The notes: a model not told the origin generated them from the letters alone. 64,000 bases of DNA from Flavobacterium chilense (GCF_001602525.1 NZ_LSYT01000002.1:806001-870000); one strand, 5' to 3'. Positions 53,170 through 62,942 are shown, counted from the stretch's first letter. Translations and numbers: made by a program.

Positions 53170-54516
53170 ATGGCGATGAACAGGATTTTAATAAAAAATG
53201 CTAAGATTGTAAACGAAGGATCTATTTTTGAAGGTGATGTTTTGATTGAAAACGACTTAATTGTTGAAGTTTCTGATAGCATCAGTCTGAAATCATCCGA
53301 TTGTAAAGTGATAGATGCCGAAGGAAGTTACTTAATGCCGGGCGCGATTGACGATCAGGTTCATTTTAGAGAACCGGGATTAACTCACAAAGGTGATATA
53401 GAATCAGAATCAAGAGCTGCAGTTGCAGGCGGAATCACATCTTTTATCGAACAGCCTAATACGGTTCCAAATGCGGTAACGCAGGAAATCCTTGAAGATA
53501 AATATCAGATTGCGGCAGTAAAATCATTTGCGAATTATTCGTTTATGATGGGGGCAACCAATGATAACCTGGAAGAAGTTTTAAAAACTAATCCAAAAAA
53601 TGTTGCGGGAATTAAGATTTTCTTAGGTTCATCAACAGGAAATATGCTGGTAGACAACGAAGCGACTTTAGAAAGAATCTTTTCAAGCACGCCTATGTTA
53701 ATTGCAGTACATTGTGAAGATGAGACTACAATAAAAAATAACCTGGCAGAGTTTAAAGAAAAATATGGCGAAGATGTTCCGGTAACAGCACATAATCTGA
53801 TTCGTAGTGCTGAGGCTTGTTATATCTCATCTTCAAAAGCAGTTGCTTTGGCGAAAAAAACAGGAGCACGGTTGCATATTTTTCATCTTTCGACTGCAAA
53901 AGAAATGGAATTGTTTACCAATAAAATTCCATTAGAAGATAAAAAAATCACAGCCGAAGTTTGTGTACATCATCTTTGGTTTACCGATGAAGATTACAAA
54001 ACAAAAGGGAATTTCATCAAATGGAATCCTGCTGTTAAAACTGCCGAAGACAGAGCAGAACTTTGGAAAGCTTTGAATGACGGACGTATCGATGTAATTG
54101 CTACAGACCATGCACCACATACTAAAGAAGAAAAAATGCAATCCTACTTAAATGCTCCTTCCGGAGGTCCGCTTGTGCAACATGCTGTTGTAGCAATGTT
54201 TGAAGCGCATCATCAGGGGAAAATTTCTGTAGAGAAAATTGTAGAGAAAATGTGTCATAATCCGGCAAAAATTTTCAAAATCGAAAAAAGAGGGTTTGTA
54301 AAAGAAGGTTACTTTGCTGATTTGGTTATTGTAAACCCAAGTTTGCCATGGAGTGTTAAACCAGAGAATATTTTAGCCAAATGCGGATGGTCTCCTTTTG
54401 AAAATTATACTTTTAAATCGAGAATTACGCATACTTTTGTAAATGGCGAAATGGTTTACAACAACTTTAAAGTAAAAGATATCCGCGCAGGAAAACGATT
54501 ATTGTTTGATAGATAA
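53170..54516 (+). CDS. pyrC: Dihydroorotase, Gln variant of the HxH motif
   Basis: 448 residues. Amidohydrolase converting carbamoyl-aspartate to dihydroorotate in pyrimidine synthesis. The expected metal site motif HxH reads Gln63-Val-His65 in DDQVHFREPG; the later motifs are normal: HCEDE (His near 178), HIFHLSTAKE, and ATDHAPH with the catalytic Asp. The gene symbol is tentative because both pyrC and allantoinase-type relatives look alike. A second in-frame ATG two codons in is possible. Confidence 0.85.
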   Translation: MAMNRILIKNAKIVNEGSIFEGDVLIENDLIVEVSDSISLKSSDCKVIDAEGSYLMPGAIDDQVHFREPGLTHKGDIESESRAAVAGGITSFIEQPNTVPNAVTQEILEDKYQIAAVKSFANYSFMMGATNDNLEEVLKTNPKNVAGIKIFLGSSTGNMLVDNEATLERIFSSTPMLIAVHCEDETTIKNNLAEFKEKYGEDVPVTAHNLIRSAEACYISSSKAVALAKKTGARLHIFHLSTAKEMELFTNKIPLEDKKITAEVCVHHLWFTDEDYKTKGNFIKWNPAVKTAEDRAELWKALNDGRIDVIATDHAPHTKEEKMQSYLNAPSGGPLVQHAVVAMFEAHHQGKISVEKIVEKMCHNPAKIFKIEKRGFVKEGYFADLVIVNPSLPWSVKPENILAKCGWSPFENYTFKSRITHTFVNGEMVYNNFKVKDIRAGKRLLFDR

Positions 54517-54525
54517 AAAGCTAAA

Positions 54526-54996
54526 ATGAAAAATTGTATACTCATATTATTGATTTTATTACTTTCTGTAAGTTGTAAAAAGGATTTGGTTAAACAGCCT
54601 GCAAGACTTATTGAGAGAGGAAAGATGATTGATATTATGTATGATTTATCGCTTTTAGATGCTATGAAATATCAAAGTCCGGCGACTATAGATTCGATCA
54701 ATACAGATCCAACCAAGTTTATTCTGAAAAAATATAAAGTAGACAGCTTACAGTTTGCAGAAAGCAATAAGTATTATGCAACGGATTATGAAAACTACAA
54801 AGATATGTTTGATGAAATTGGGAAAAGATTGGCTGTAACCCAGAGAGCAACAGATTCTATAGTAAAGATTGAAGAGAAAAAAGCTGCAAAAGAAGCTAAA
54901 AAGAAAGCAAAAGATACACTTAAAGACGGGGCTAAAAAAACATTGAAACCTCTAAGTGTTGAGCCGGTTCAAAAAGAGAAGCCATTAGACCAATAG
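54526..54996 (+). CDS. DUF4296 lipoprotein
   Basis: 156 residues with lipobox SVSCKK (Cys17). The DUF4296 segment runs over about residues 26-115: LIERGKMIDIMYDLSLLDAMKYQ and FILKKYKVDSLQFAESNKYYATDYENYKDMFDEIGKRL. The C-terminus is Lys/Ala-rich and basic. A Bacteroidota lipoprotein family often next to pyrC and a following dehydrogenase; function unknown. It starts nine bases after the dihydroorotase stop. Confidence 0.82.
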   Translation: MKNCILILLILLLSVSCKKDLVKQPARLIERGKMIDIMYDLSLLDAMKYQSPATIDSINTDPTKFILKKYKVDSLQFAESNKYYATDYENYKDMFDEIGKRLAVTQRATDSIVKIEEKKAAKEAKKKAKDTLKDGAKKTLKPLSVEPVQKEKPLDQ

Positions 54997-54998
54997 TT

Positions 54999-56000
54999 TT
55001 ATAACTTCGAAACGTCTCTTATATATTGATGAACATTCAGAAAAACCGTTCCCAGAGCGGTTTTTATTTTTTCATTAGCATACAGGTTTTTAGAATATGA
55101 AGCCTTTGCAGTGGCTTTTGTAAGATGTCTTTTTTGGAAAAATAAAGTCGAGAAAATTCCATCGGTCATCCAAAGCAAATTCATAAATAAAGGTTTGGCA
55201 TGAATGTGAGGTCTTTTTACCTGTAAAGTATCAGCGACAGTGTTTAGTAAATCCCTAAAAACAATATTGTCCGCAATCAAAGTAAAGCGTTCGTTTTTGA
55301 TATTGCTTTTCATCAATTCATATGCAGTTTTTACCACATCATTTACAGCAATAAATCCTGTACTTCCTAGCGTATAGAACGAAAGTCCGTTTGCTACTTT
55401 CTGATAGATTTCTCCGCTTCCTTGTTCTCCGTTTTTTGTTTTAGGAATTGGGCCTAAAATAACACCCGGATTTATAATGATAACATCCAGGCCTTCCTGA
55501 AGTCCGCGCCAGACTTCCATTTCGGCACCATATTTAGAAATAGCATAATCACTATGCGGTTTTTCAGGATTCCAGTCTGTTTCTTCAGTGATATAAGTTT
55601 CATGAGGAGCCAGATCGCCTAAAGCTGCTATAGAACTCACAAAACAGAATTTTTTAATTCCCTTTGCAATAGAAAAGTTAACCATATTGGCTGTTCCTTC
55701 AATATTGGTTTTTCGGAGCGCATCTTCATCTTTTGGATCAAATGAAATCAATGCGGCACAATGATAAACATATTCGATATCAGTAAAAGCAATTTCTAAC
55801 GAAGGAATATCTAAAATATCGGCTTCAAGCCAATTAATTTTTTCGAATAAATCACCTTTTTTATACAATTCAAAAACCGATTTTGTTTTTTGAATCTTGC
55901 TTTGGCTTCGGTAAATAGCCCGAACGTTTTCTCCATTTTCAATTAAATGAAGTAATAAATGCGCACCAACTAAACCTGTTCCTCCAGTTACTAATACCAT
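54999..56000 (-). CDS. NAD-dependent epimerase/dehydratase
   Basis: 333 residues, extended short-chain dehydrogenase. The NAD(P) motif GGTGLVG is at 6-12, and the active-site YAISK (Tyr and Lys four apart) is in SDYAISKYGAEMEVW. The substrate is not determined; similar proteins act on sugar nucleotides or on flavanone/carbonyl compounds. Convergent with the DUF4296 gene, only two bases between the stops. Confidence 0.85.
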   Translation of the reverse strand: MVLVTGGTGLVGAHLLLHLIENGENVRAIYRSQSKIQKTKSVFELYKKGDLFEKINWLEADILDIPSLEIAFTDIEYVYHCAALISFDPKDEDALRKTNIEGTANMVNFSIAKGIKKFCFVSSIAALGDLAPHETYITEETDWNPEKPHSDYAISKYGAEMEVWRGLQEGLDVIIINPGVILGPIPKTKNGEQGSGEIYQKVANGLSFYTLGSTGFIAVNDVVKTAYELMKSNIKNERFTLIADNIVFRDLLNTVADTLQVKRPHIHAKPLFMNLLWMTDGIFSTLFFQKRHLTKATAKASYSKNLYANEKIKTALGTVFLNVHQYIRDVSKL

Positions 56001-56163
56001 TTTGTAAAGATAACTTTTTTAGGTTAAGGTGCAAAGTTGCAGAGGTTCAAAGGGACAAAGGTTTTTAATCGTTATTGTTTTAATGAACTTATTAAGGTAT
56101 TATCTTGGGGTTGTATGAAATCTGCTAAAAGAATTAAAGTAGCAAATGTCTGAATAGGTTTAA

Positions 56164-56502
56164 TTATTTTTTTGATTTTAATTTTTCACGAAGATTATGG
56201 ATAATCTCATCCTTTTCCCTTAAGCGAAATTCATATTGCTCAATTAATTTATCTGAGATTAAACCGATATTTTTTGTAGTATTTACTTCTGTTGGTTGAA
56301 ATTTTTCTTGCTCGCAAAAAAGAGTCGAAACACTGGTATCTAATAATTGTGCTAGCTTAACAATCTCTTCAGGTATAAATTGTACTTCTCCTTTTTCTCT
56401 CCTGCTATATTGTGACTGATCTAATCCTAGTTCATTAGCGATATAGTTTTGTGAAAGTTTTTTATTTTCTCTAATGGTTTTTACTTTTTGATATAGTTTC
56501 AT
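56164..56502 (-). CDS. XRE-family HTH regulator
   Basis: 112 residues. N-terminal helix-turn-helix (LYQKVKTIRENKKLSQNYIANELGLDQSQYSRREKGEVQFIPEEIVKLAQLLD) followed by a coiled C-terminus (YEFRLREKDEIIHNLREKLKSKK) that may dimerise. It is divergent from the small secreted gene at 56798 and the GLPGLI/receptor genes after it, which makes it a candidate regulator of that cassette. Confidence 0.87.
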   Translation of the reverse strand: MKLYQKVKTIRENKKLSQNYIANELGLDQSQYSRREKGEVQFIPEEIVKLAQLLDTSVSTLFCEQEKFQPTEVNTTKNIGLISDKLIEQYEFRLREKDEIIHNLREKLKSKK

Positions 56503-56797
56503 GATTTTAAATTTTTTTGGCGGTTAATTGATTTAGAAAAATTAAGAACTGATATTGTTATAGAGGACATCTTTTTGAAAATATACTCACCAAACTTATT
56601 TTTTAACAGTTTTGTCTAAAGAATATATGTAGGAATAATATGCTGAATTCACATTCGAAATGTTCTTAGCTCATTTTGTAAGATAAATCAATTCTTTTTC
56701 TTTGGCTCGAAATAATTGTAATTCTTTTTTAAGTTCAAAAGCGCTGTTGAAGATAAGAAGTTACAATTTAAATGATTTATTAATTAAAAAATAAACT
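56503..56797. other. Divergent promoter region
   Basis: 295 A/T-rich bases between the XRE regulator and the small secreted-protein gene. No exact TAnnTTTG box is seen and no open frame of note. Any XRE operator would lie here. Confidence 0.35.
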
Positions 56798-57148
56798 ATG
56801 AAAAAGATTGTATTAGGATTGTGTTTTATGTTGTTTTCTTCGGGAATTTTTGCAAACAATGTAGATGAAAAAGAAACAATAAAAAAAGAATGTGAATTGG
56901 CATATGGATGTACAACAACTATTTGGTATACACACAATGGTACACATTCGGTCGTGTCTTTTTATCATGATGATTGCAGTGGTCAGGCATGTTGCAATGA
57001 TTATCTTAGACGTGATATTGATATATTAAAACTCCACTATGCGATGGAAGATACAAATCAAGGTCAAGAGATAATTTCCTTGCCAGTTTTAGAAGGAGAT
57101 GATAATGAAGGACTTATTATAGTTGTTGAGCCAGGCGAGCAACCTTAA
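56798..57148 (+). CDS. Small secreted protein with clustered cysteines
   Basis: 116 residues with signal peptide MKKIVLGLCFMLFSSGIFAN. The mature part has cysteines at KECELAYGC, HDDCSGQACCND, and a final acidic segment (EGDDNEGLIIVVEPGEQP). The pairs could form disulfides. I do not recognise the family. It heads a cassette that continues with two GLPGLI genes and a TonB-receptor-like protein, separated from them by a hairpin terminator at 57170-57202, so it may be expressed more strongly than they are. Confidence 0.7.
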   Translation: MKKIVLGLCFMLFSSGIFANNVDEKETIKKECELAYGCTTTIWYTHNGTHSVVSFYHDDCSGQACCNDYLRRDIDILKLHYAMEDTNQGQEIISLPVLEGDDNEGLIIVVEPGEQP

Positions 57149-57169
57149 AAAAAGATCAGTTTTCCATAT

Positions 57170-57206
57170 AAATACACAGGTTTATTTTATACCTGTGTAT
57201 TTTAAA
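57170..57206 (+). terminator. Hairpin terminator between small secreted gene and GLPGLI genes
   Basis: AAATACACAGGT (57170-57181) and ACCTGTGTATTT (57191-57202) are perfect complements around a nine-base loop, with T's after. The downstream genes start only 12 bases later, so read-through would be needed if no promoter follows. Confidence 0.75.
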
Positions 57207-57217
57207 ATTAAATTAAA

Positions 57218-57997
57218 ATGAAAAAATTAACTGTAATTTATTTCTCTTTATTCTCGTTTCTAGGACTTGCGCAATACAAAAAAAATTCTGTGGCTGTAAT
57301 TGAGTACAGCTATAATGTTACATTTGATGATACCTATTATGGTAAAGTCATTTTGAAATGTTTAAATGATAAATCAATCTCCAAAACATTGGCAGAAATT
57401 ATTCCTGACGAAAAAGATATGGATCCACAAAAACCTACTGTATATGAAAAGCCTATAGATTTGTACCAGGCAATTGACTTAAACAAGAAAAAGTTAATAA
57501 TGATTGACCGGATATTTAATACAAAATATAAGGTTACAGAAGATTTGTCTGAGATAAAGTGGAAACTTTCAAAAGAAAAGGAGACTAAAATAATTAATAA
57601 GTTTGTTTGCAATAAAGCAACTTTAAATTTTAGAGGCCGTAACTATACTGCTTGGTATACGCCATATATAGCCTTGCCTTTTGGCCCATGGAAGTTTTAT
57701 GGTTTACCAGGTTTAATATTAGAAATGTATGATACAGATAATAATTATCATTGGACAGCAACAAAAATAATTTATCCGTCGAATGAAGAATTTGATTTGA
57801 GTGAATTGGAAAACCAGAAAGTAAAAGAAACGATAACACTTAGGCAATTTGTTGAAAAGACAGAAGAAAAGGAAAAACAATTTATGGCCAATATTAGGTA
57901 TGCTGCGGGAAGACATACTACCGTAGATTTTGGTGATTTTGAAAAGAGAAAGACACCTGAACTAAAATATGAATGGGAAATTGAAAAAAAGAAATAA
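57218..57997 (+). CDS. GLPGLI family protein 1
   Basis: 259 residues with signal peptide MKKLTVIYFSLFSFLGLAQ. The motif GPWKFYGLPGLILEMYD at about 157-172 (GLPGLI 162-167) names the family. Family members occur in Bacteroidota beside outer-membrane receptors; their role is not established. The region RGRNYTAWYTPYI and the NNYHWTATKIIYPS segment are almost the same, base for base, in the next gene, so the two derive from a fairly recent duplication. Confidence 0.85.
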   Translation: MKKLTVIYFSLFSFLGLAQYKKNSVAVIEYSYNVTFDDTYYGKVILKCLNDKSISKTLAEIIPDEKDMDPQKPTVYEKPIDLYQAIDLNKKKLIMIDRIFNTKYKVTEDLSEIKWKLSKEKETKIINKFVCNKATLNFRGRNYTAWYTPYIALPFGPWKFYGLPGLILEMYDTDNNYHWTATKIIYPSNEEFDLSELENQKVKETITLRQFVEKTEEKEKQFMANIRYAAGRHTTVDFGDFEKRKTPELKYEWEIEKKK

Positions 57998-58027
57998 CGA
58001 TAATTGTGTGTTTAAATGTAGTTTAAA

Positions 58028-58807
58028 ATGAAGCCATTGTTTCTAATTATATTTTTCATTGTTAATTCTTGTTTAAATGCACAAATGAATCAGGATAAGA
58101 CTGCTTTAATTGAGTATAATTTTCAAGTTTCATATAATGGTTATCTCCCAAAGAGTGTTACAACGAAATGTTCTAAAAACAGGTCATTTTCAAAAACACT
58201 GGCTAATAATTCTCTTTCGGGGATTAAAACGGATGAAAATACAAATTCCATTACTGTTTATGAAAAAGAATTAGATACTTATGAATTAATCGATTTGACA
58301 AAAAAAACAATTATCTCTATTGATAATATAAAGGGGAACAATTACAAAATTAGTGAGGTGCTGCCACAAATGAACTGGAAACTTTCAAAAGATATTGATA
58401 CAAAAAAAATAGATATGTTTATTTGTAATAAAGCTACTTTAAATTTTAGAGGACGTAATTACATTGCATGGTATACCCCATATATACCTTTATCTTTTGG
58501 GCCATGGAAGTTTAATAGCTTACCAGGTTTAATTCTGGAACTATATGACACAGAGAATAATTATCATTGGACAGCAACAAAAATAATTTATCCATCTAAA
58601 GAAGAATTTGATATGGAAGTTTTTGAGAAACAAAACTTAAAAGAAACCAGTTTAATTGGTTTTGTAGAAGAAATTGAAAAACAGAAACAACGAATGTTCG
58701 CTCGTATCCTGAAAGTTATGCCCAGAGGAGCAACTATGGATACTGGCAATGATATAAGAACAAGTATAGAATTACTATATGATTGGGAAACGGAGAAAAA
58801 GAAATAG
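58028..58807 (+). CDS. GLPGLI family protein 2
   Basis: 259 residues. Signal peptide MKPLFLIIFFIVNSCLNAQ. The motif reads NSLPGLILELYD (SLPGLI 164-169), so its first Gly is Ser. The protein is homologous to GLPGLI 1 through its whole length, most closely over RGRNYIAWYTPYI and NNYHWTATKIIYPS. Spacing to the previous gene is 30 bases, so they are cotranscribed. The variant motif may mark divergence after duplication. Confidence 0.85.
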   Translation: MKPLFLIIFFIVNSCLNAQMNQDKTALIEYNFQVSYNGYLPKSVTTKCSKNRSFSKTLANNSLSGIKTDENTNSITVYEKELDTYELIDLTKKTIISIDNIKGNNYKISEVLPQMNWKLSKDIDTKKIDMFICNKATLNFRGRNYIAWYTPYIPLSFGPWKFNSLPGLILELYDTENNYHWTATKIIYPSKEEFDMEVFEKQNLKETSLIGFVEEIEKQKQRMFARILKVMPRGATMDTGNDIRTSIELLYDWETEKKK

Positions 58808-58890
58808 AATGTTCTGAATACTAAATTTTGCAAGTTTTATTTTAACTATACATGATTGAATTTATCAATAATTAATACAATAGTCTTTTT

Positions 58891-61566
58891 TTGAAAATCA
58901 AGTACACTCCGGTTTTGTTTTTTGTGTTTTTCATGTTATCTGGTTTTTTACAGGCCCAATCCGTAATATCAGGCATGGTTATAGATAAAAAAGAAAAACC
59001 AATTTCTTTTGCAAATGTATTTGTGAAGTTAAAGGAAAGCCAGGCTATTGTAGCTTTTACACATACAAATAATGAAGGAAAATATGATTTAGAATTATCT
59101 GAAACAGGTCATTTTGAGATTACCTTTACTGGAATGTCTTATAAGATGAATACTAGTGAAATTTTGGTTGAAACAAATAAAAAATATACACAAAATGCCA
59201 TTTTAGAAGATGATGCTACAACACTTAACGAAGTTATTGTTAAAACTGAAAAACCAGTAATTTTTAAAAAAGATACTATAATATTTGATGCAAAAGCTTT
59301 TGTCAAAGGAAATGAAATAGTCGTTGAGGATTTGTTGAGAAGAATACCAGGACTAAATGTTAGTAAAAACGGCACTATAAAAGTAGGTAATAAAGAAGTA
59401 GAGAAAGTCATGGTTGAGGGAGATGATTTTTTTGAACATGGTTATAAATTACTGACTAAAAATCTCAACGCATCTGCAATTGATAAAGTTGAAGTCTATA
59501 AACGATACTCTAACAATCGTTTATTAAAAGGGATCGAAAATAGTGATAAAGTAGCTCTAAATCTTAAGCTAAAAAAAGATATTAAAACACAATGGTTTGG
59601 TAATATGAGCTTAGGTTATGGTGTAGCATCTGAAAATCGATATGACGTAAGAACGAACTTAATGTCTTTTAAAAAAAAGGTTAAATACTATGGAATAGGA
59701 AATCTTAATAATGTAGGTGTTGATGCTGTAGGGGATGTTGATTATATTGTAAGACCAAAGAGTACAGATGATATAAGTAATATTGGAGATGATCAAAATG
59801 CAGATAAAGTGCTTAATCTAAATGGATTTAAGCCAAATTTAAAAGAGGAAAGAACCAATTTTAATAATGCTGAATTGGTTTCTCTAAGTTCTATTTTTAC
59901 AATTTCTCAAAAGATTAAATTAAAAGTAATGGGATTTTTTAATTCTGATGGAAATGATTTTTATCGAAAGGGAATTGATGCTTATCATGTAGGCGATATG
60001 TCTTTTACAAATTTTGAAGATTATACTTTAAATAAAAAGAAAAGTATTGGTTTTGGTAAGTTTGATTTTAATTATGATATTTCAAAAAATCAAATGTTTG
60101 AATATATTGGAAAGTTCAATCATGAAGAAGATAATACAAAAACAAACCTGATCTTTAACAATGAACATACAAGCGAGAAGCTTAATGAGGATAATCAGTT
60201 AATTGATCAAAAAGCCGTTTATACAAACCGATTCAAAGACAATAAAGTTCTAATTTTTACAGGCAGATTTATTAACGAAAAAACTCCACAACGATATTAT
60301 AATAATGTTTTTCTATTTCAGGATTTATTACCAACAGGTATAACAGCAAATGATGTTATGCAAATGAGTGAAAATAAGATGCAATTTTTTGGTTTCGAAA
60401 GTCATTTATTAGATAAAAAAGAAAATAGAAATTTATTGGAGTTGAAGACTGGATACCAAAACAGACATGATAACCTGAACTCTACATTGGAGTTTTCTGA
60501 GAATGATATTATTACAAATGCTCCTGAAAATTATAGCAATAGAGTTAAATATACTTTAACGGATATTTACTTTAAATCAAGGTATAATTATGTTTTAGGA
60601 AAGCTGGGAATTGGTGGAAATTTAGAATTTCATCAATTGTTTACAAATCTTGAAACAAGCAGGACAAAGCAACATGAAAATCCGTTTTTCGTGAATTCAT
60701 CAATATTTTTACTTTGGGAAATTAATAAAAAAAATAGAATTAGCAGTTCATATTCTTATAATACAACAAGTGCAAAAATTCTTGATGTTTACGACGGCTT
60801 TGTATTAACCACTTATAGGAGTTTTGAAAAAGGAACAGGGGAAGTAAATCAGCTTCAATCTAATTCTTTATTTCTCAGTTATAAATTAGGAGATTGGGAT
60901 AGTAAATTTTCTCTAAATACTTATTGTAATTATTATCAAAATCATGATTTTTATTCTACAAATTCGATTATTCAGCCTAATTATTCTCAAATAGAAAAAA
61001 TTATAATTAAAGGTAGATCAATGTTGAATGTAAATACTGATTTAGGTCTTTTATTTAACTCAATTTCATCAATAGTAAAACTGGATTTAAATTACTCTGC
61101 ATCCAATTACAAAAATATTGTAAATGATAGTGATTTGCGAGAAGTGCATTCTCAAACCATTGCTCTAGGTCCTGAATTAAAGTCTAATTTTAAAGGTTTC
61201 TTCAATTATAATTTAGGCTCTAAGTGGACAATGACTGAATTTAGGACAACAACAACTAATAAAAATACAGACAATATCTCTTTTCTTGATTTTATATTTG
61301 TGTTAAACAAAAAACTAAATGCACAAATCCAAACAGAAAGATACTACTTTGGAAATTTAGATAAAGAAAATGCAAAATATTACTTTCTTGATTTGAATGC
61401 TAACTATGTGGTTAAGAATAATAAATTGTCTTTTTCTCTTGCTGGCAAGAATTTATTCAATACTAAAACCTTTAGGCAATCTTTTATAAGTGATATTGTT
61501 ACTTCAAAAACAGAATATAGAATACTTCCCAGATATGTGATTCTCAAAATGGATTATAGGTTTTAG
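58891..61566 (+). CDS. TonB-dependent-receptor-like outer-membrane protein
   Basis: 891 residues from the TTG at 58891, which opens the signal peptide MKIKYTPVLFFVFFMLSGFLQAQ; no ATG fits as well. Order: CarboxypepD_reg-like domain (about 25-110), plug domain (about 130-215, with VVEDLLRRIPGLNVSKNGTIKVGN and VMVEGDDFF), and a long barrel ending in an aromatic residue (MDYRF). This receptor type commonly pairs with GLPGLI proteins. A TonB box is not obvious. It follows the GLPGLI genes by 83 bases. Confidence 0.85.
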   Translation: MKIKYTPVLFFVFFMLSGFLQAQSVISGMVIDKKEKPISFANVFVKLKESQAIVAFTHTNNEGKYDLELSETGHFEITFTGMSYKMNTSEILVETNKKYTQNAILEDDATTLNEVIVKTEKPVIFKKDTIIFDAKAFVKGNEIVVEDLLRRIPGLNVSKNGTIKVGNKEVEKVMVEGDDFFEHGYKLLTKNLNASAIDKVEVYKRYSNNRLLKGIENSDKVALNLKLKKDIKTQWFGNMSLGYGVASENRYDVRTNLMSFKKKVKYYGIGNLNNVGVDAVGDVDYIVRPKSTDDISNIGDDQNADKVLNLNGFKPNLKEERTNFNNAELVSLSSIFTISQKIKLKVMGFFNSDGNDFYRKGIDAYHVGDMSFTNFEDYTLNKKKSIGFGKFDFNYDISKNQMFEYIGKFNHEEDNTKTNLIFNNEHTSEKLNEDNQLIDQKAVYTNRFKDNKVLIFTGRFINEKTPQRYYNNVFLFQDLLPTGITANDVMQMSENKMQFFGFESHLLDKKENRNLLELKTGYQNRHDNLNSTLEFSENDIITNAPENYSNRVKYTLTDIYFKSRYNYVLGKLGIGGNLEFHQLFTNLETSRTKQHENPFFVNSSIFLLWEINKKNRISSSYSYNTTSAKILDVYDGFVLTTYRSFEKGTGEVNQLQSNSLFLSYKLGDWDSKFSLNTYCNYYQNHDFYSTNSIIQPNYSQIEKIIIKGRSMLNVNTDLGLLFNSISSIVKLDLNYSASNYKNIVNDSDLREVHSQTIALGPELKSNFKGFFNYNLGSKWTMTEFRTTTTNKNTDNISFLDFIFVLNKKLNAQIQTERYYFGNLDKENAKYYFLDLNANYVVKNNKLSFSLAGKNLFNTKTFRQSFISDIVTSKTEYRILPRYVILKMDYRF

Positions 61567-61598
61567 TAGATAAATAATATTTAGCGTTCAATTCATTT

Positions 61599-61629
61599 TT
61601 GAGATTGCAATTCACAATCCTTATATTTG
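61599..61629 (+). promoter_or_regulatory. Promoter of tyrS, -33 TTG and -7 TATATTTG
   Basis: TTG at 61599-61601 and TATATTTG at 61622-61629 (exact match to TAnnTTTG) are 20 bases apart, the standard flavobacterial layout. The box lies 17 bases before the ATG at 61647, which is why the longer frame beginning at the TTG is not used. Confidence 0.65.
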
Positions 61630-61646
61630 CACAAATTATTTTAAAA

Positions 61647-62942
61647 ATGAAGAATCTAGTTGAAGAATTAAAGTGGCGCGGGTTATATCATGACAGCATG
61701 CCAGGAACGGAAGAACAATTGCTGAAAGAAGTAACGACAGCTTATATAGGTTTTGATCCAACGGCAGATTCACTACATATTGGTAGTATGGTTCAGATTA
61801 TTTTATTGGTTCATTTAAAGAATTTTGGTCACCAGCCTATTGCTTTAGTTGGTGGTGCAACCGGAATGATTGGTGATCCATCCGGGAAATCTGACGAAAG
61901 AAATTTGTTGAACGAAGAAACTTTGGCTAAAAACGTTGCGGGAATCAAAAGTGTTTTATCCCGTTTCTTAGATTTTAATTCAAAAGATGCAAATGCTCCG
62001 GTTATGGTAAATAACTATGACTGGATGAAAGAATTCTCGTTTATTGATTTTGCTCGTGAAGTTGGAAAACGTATCACAGTAAATTATATGATGGCGAAGG
62101 ATTCTGTTAAAAAGAGATTTGCCGGAGAAGGCGAAGGAATGTCTTTTACAGAGTTTACTTATCAGTTAATCCAAGGATACGATTTTTATCATTTATATAA
62201 AAACAACAATTGCGTTTTGCAAATGGGTGGTTCTGACCAATGGGGAAATATTACCACAGGTACGGAATTAGTTCGCAGAATGGGTGGTGAGAGCGCAAAA
62301 GCTTTTGCCTTAACAACGCCATTAATTACAAAAGCAGACGGATCTAAATTCGGGAAATCTGAAGGAGGAAATGTTTGGTTGGATGCTGATAAAACTTCAG
62401 TATATAAATTTTACCAGTTTTGGGTAAATGCTACAGATGCAGATGCTGAGAAATATATCAAAATCTTTACTTTTTTAGATAAAGATACAATCGAAGCTTT
62501 AATTGCAGAACATCAGACTGCTCCGCATCTAAGGGTTTTACAGAAAAAATTGGCTGAAGAAATTACAGTATTTGTTCACAGTAGAGAAGAGTTAGAAAAA
62601 GCTATTCAGGCTTCGAATATTTTATTTGGAAACTCGACTGCCGAAGATTTGAAACAATTGGATGAAGCTACATTTTTAGAGGTTTTTGACGGAGTTCCGC
62701 AAGCCGAAATCGCAAAAGCAGATCTGGAAAACGGATTGGATATTATTACTGTTTTAAACGAAAAAACAGGTTTTTTTAAATCTAACGGAGAAGCGAGACG
62801 TGCTTTAACAGCAAACTCAATTTCGGTTAACAGAGAAAAAATCAAAGAAGATTTTGTTTTAACAGCAAATGATTTAATCAATAATCAGTTTGTGTTGTTG
62901 CAAAGTGGAAAGAAAAATTATTTTGTGATAAGAGTGGTTTAA
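61647..62942 (+). CDS. tyrS: Tyrosine-tRNA ligase
   Basis: 431 residues from ATG 61647 ([28 protein letters not shown]). Class I motifs: HIGH-equivalent [16 protein letters not shown], tyrosine-binding [17 protein letters not shown], and the KMSKS-equivalent [14 protein letters not shown]-terminal S4-like RNA-binding domain follows (about 360-431). Start chosen over the upstream in-frame TTG because a strong promoter-like sequence overlaps that codon. Confidence 0.95.
   Translation: MKNLVEELKWRGLYHDSMPGTEEQLLKEVTTAYIGFDPTADSLHIGSMVQIILLVHLKNFGHQPIALVGGATGMIGDPSGKSDERNLLNEETLAKNVAGIKSVLSRFLDFNSKDANAPVMVNNYDWMKEFSFIDFAREVGKRITVNYMMAKDSVKKRFAGEGEGMSFTEFTYQLIQGYDFYHLYKNNNCVLQMGGSDQWGNITTGTELVRRMGGESAKAFALTTPLITKADGSKFGKSEGGNVWLDADKTSVYKFYQFWVNATDADAEKYIKIFTFLDKDTIEALIAEHQTAPHLRVLQKKLAEEITVFVHSREELEKAIQASNILFGNSTAEDLKQLDEATFLEVFDGVPQAEIAKADLENGLDIITVLNEKTGFFKSNGEARRALTANSISVNREKIKEDFVLTANDLINNQFVLLQSGKKNYFVIRVV

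Noticed and set aside
61599..61646. TTG start for tyrS
   Set aside because: It overlaps the -33 promoter element; transcription would begin after it.
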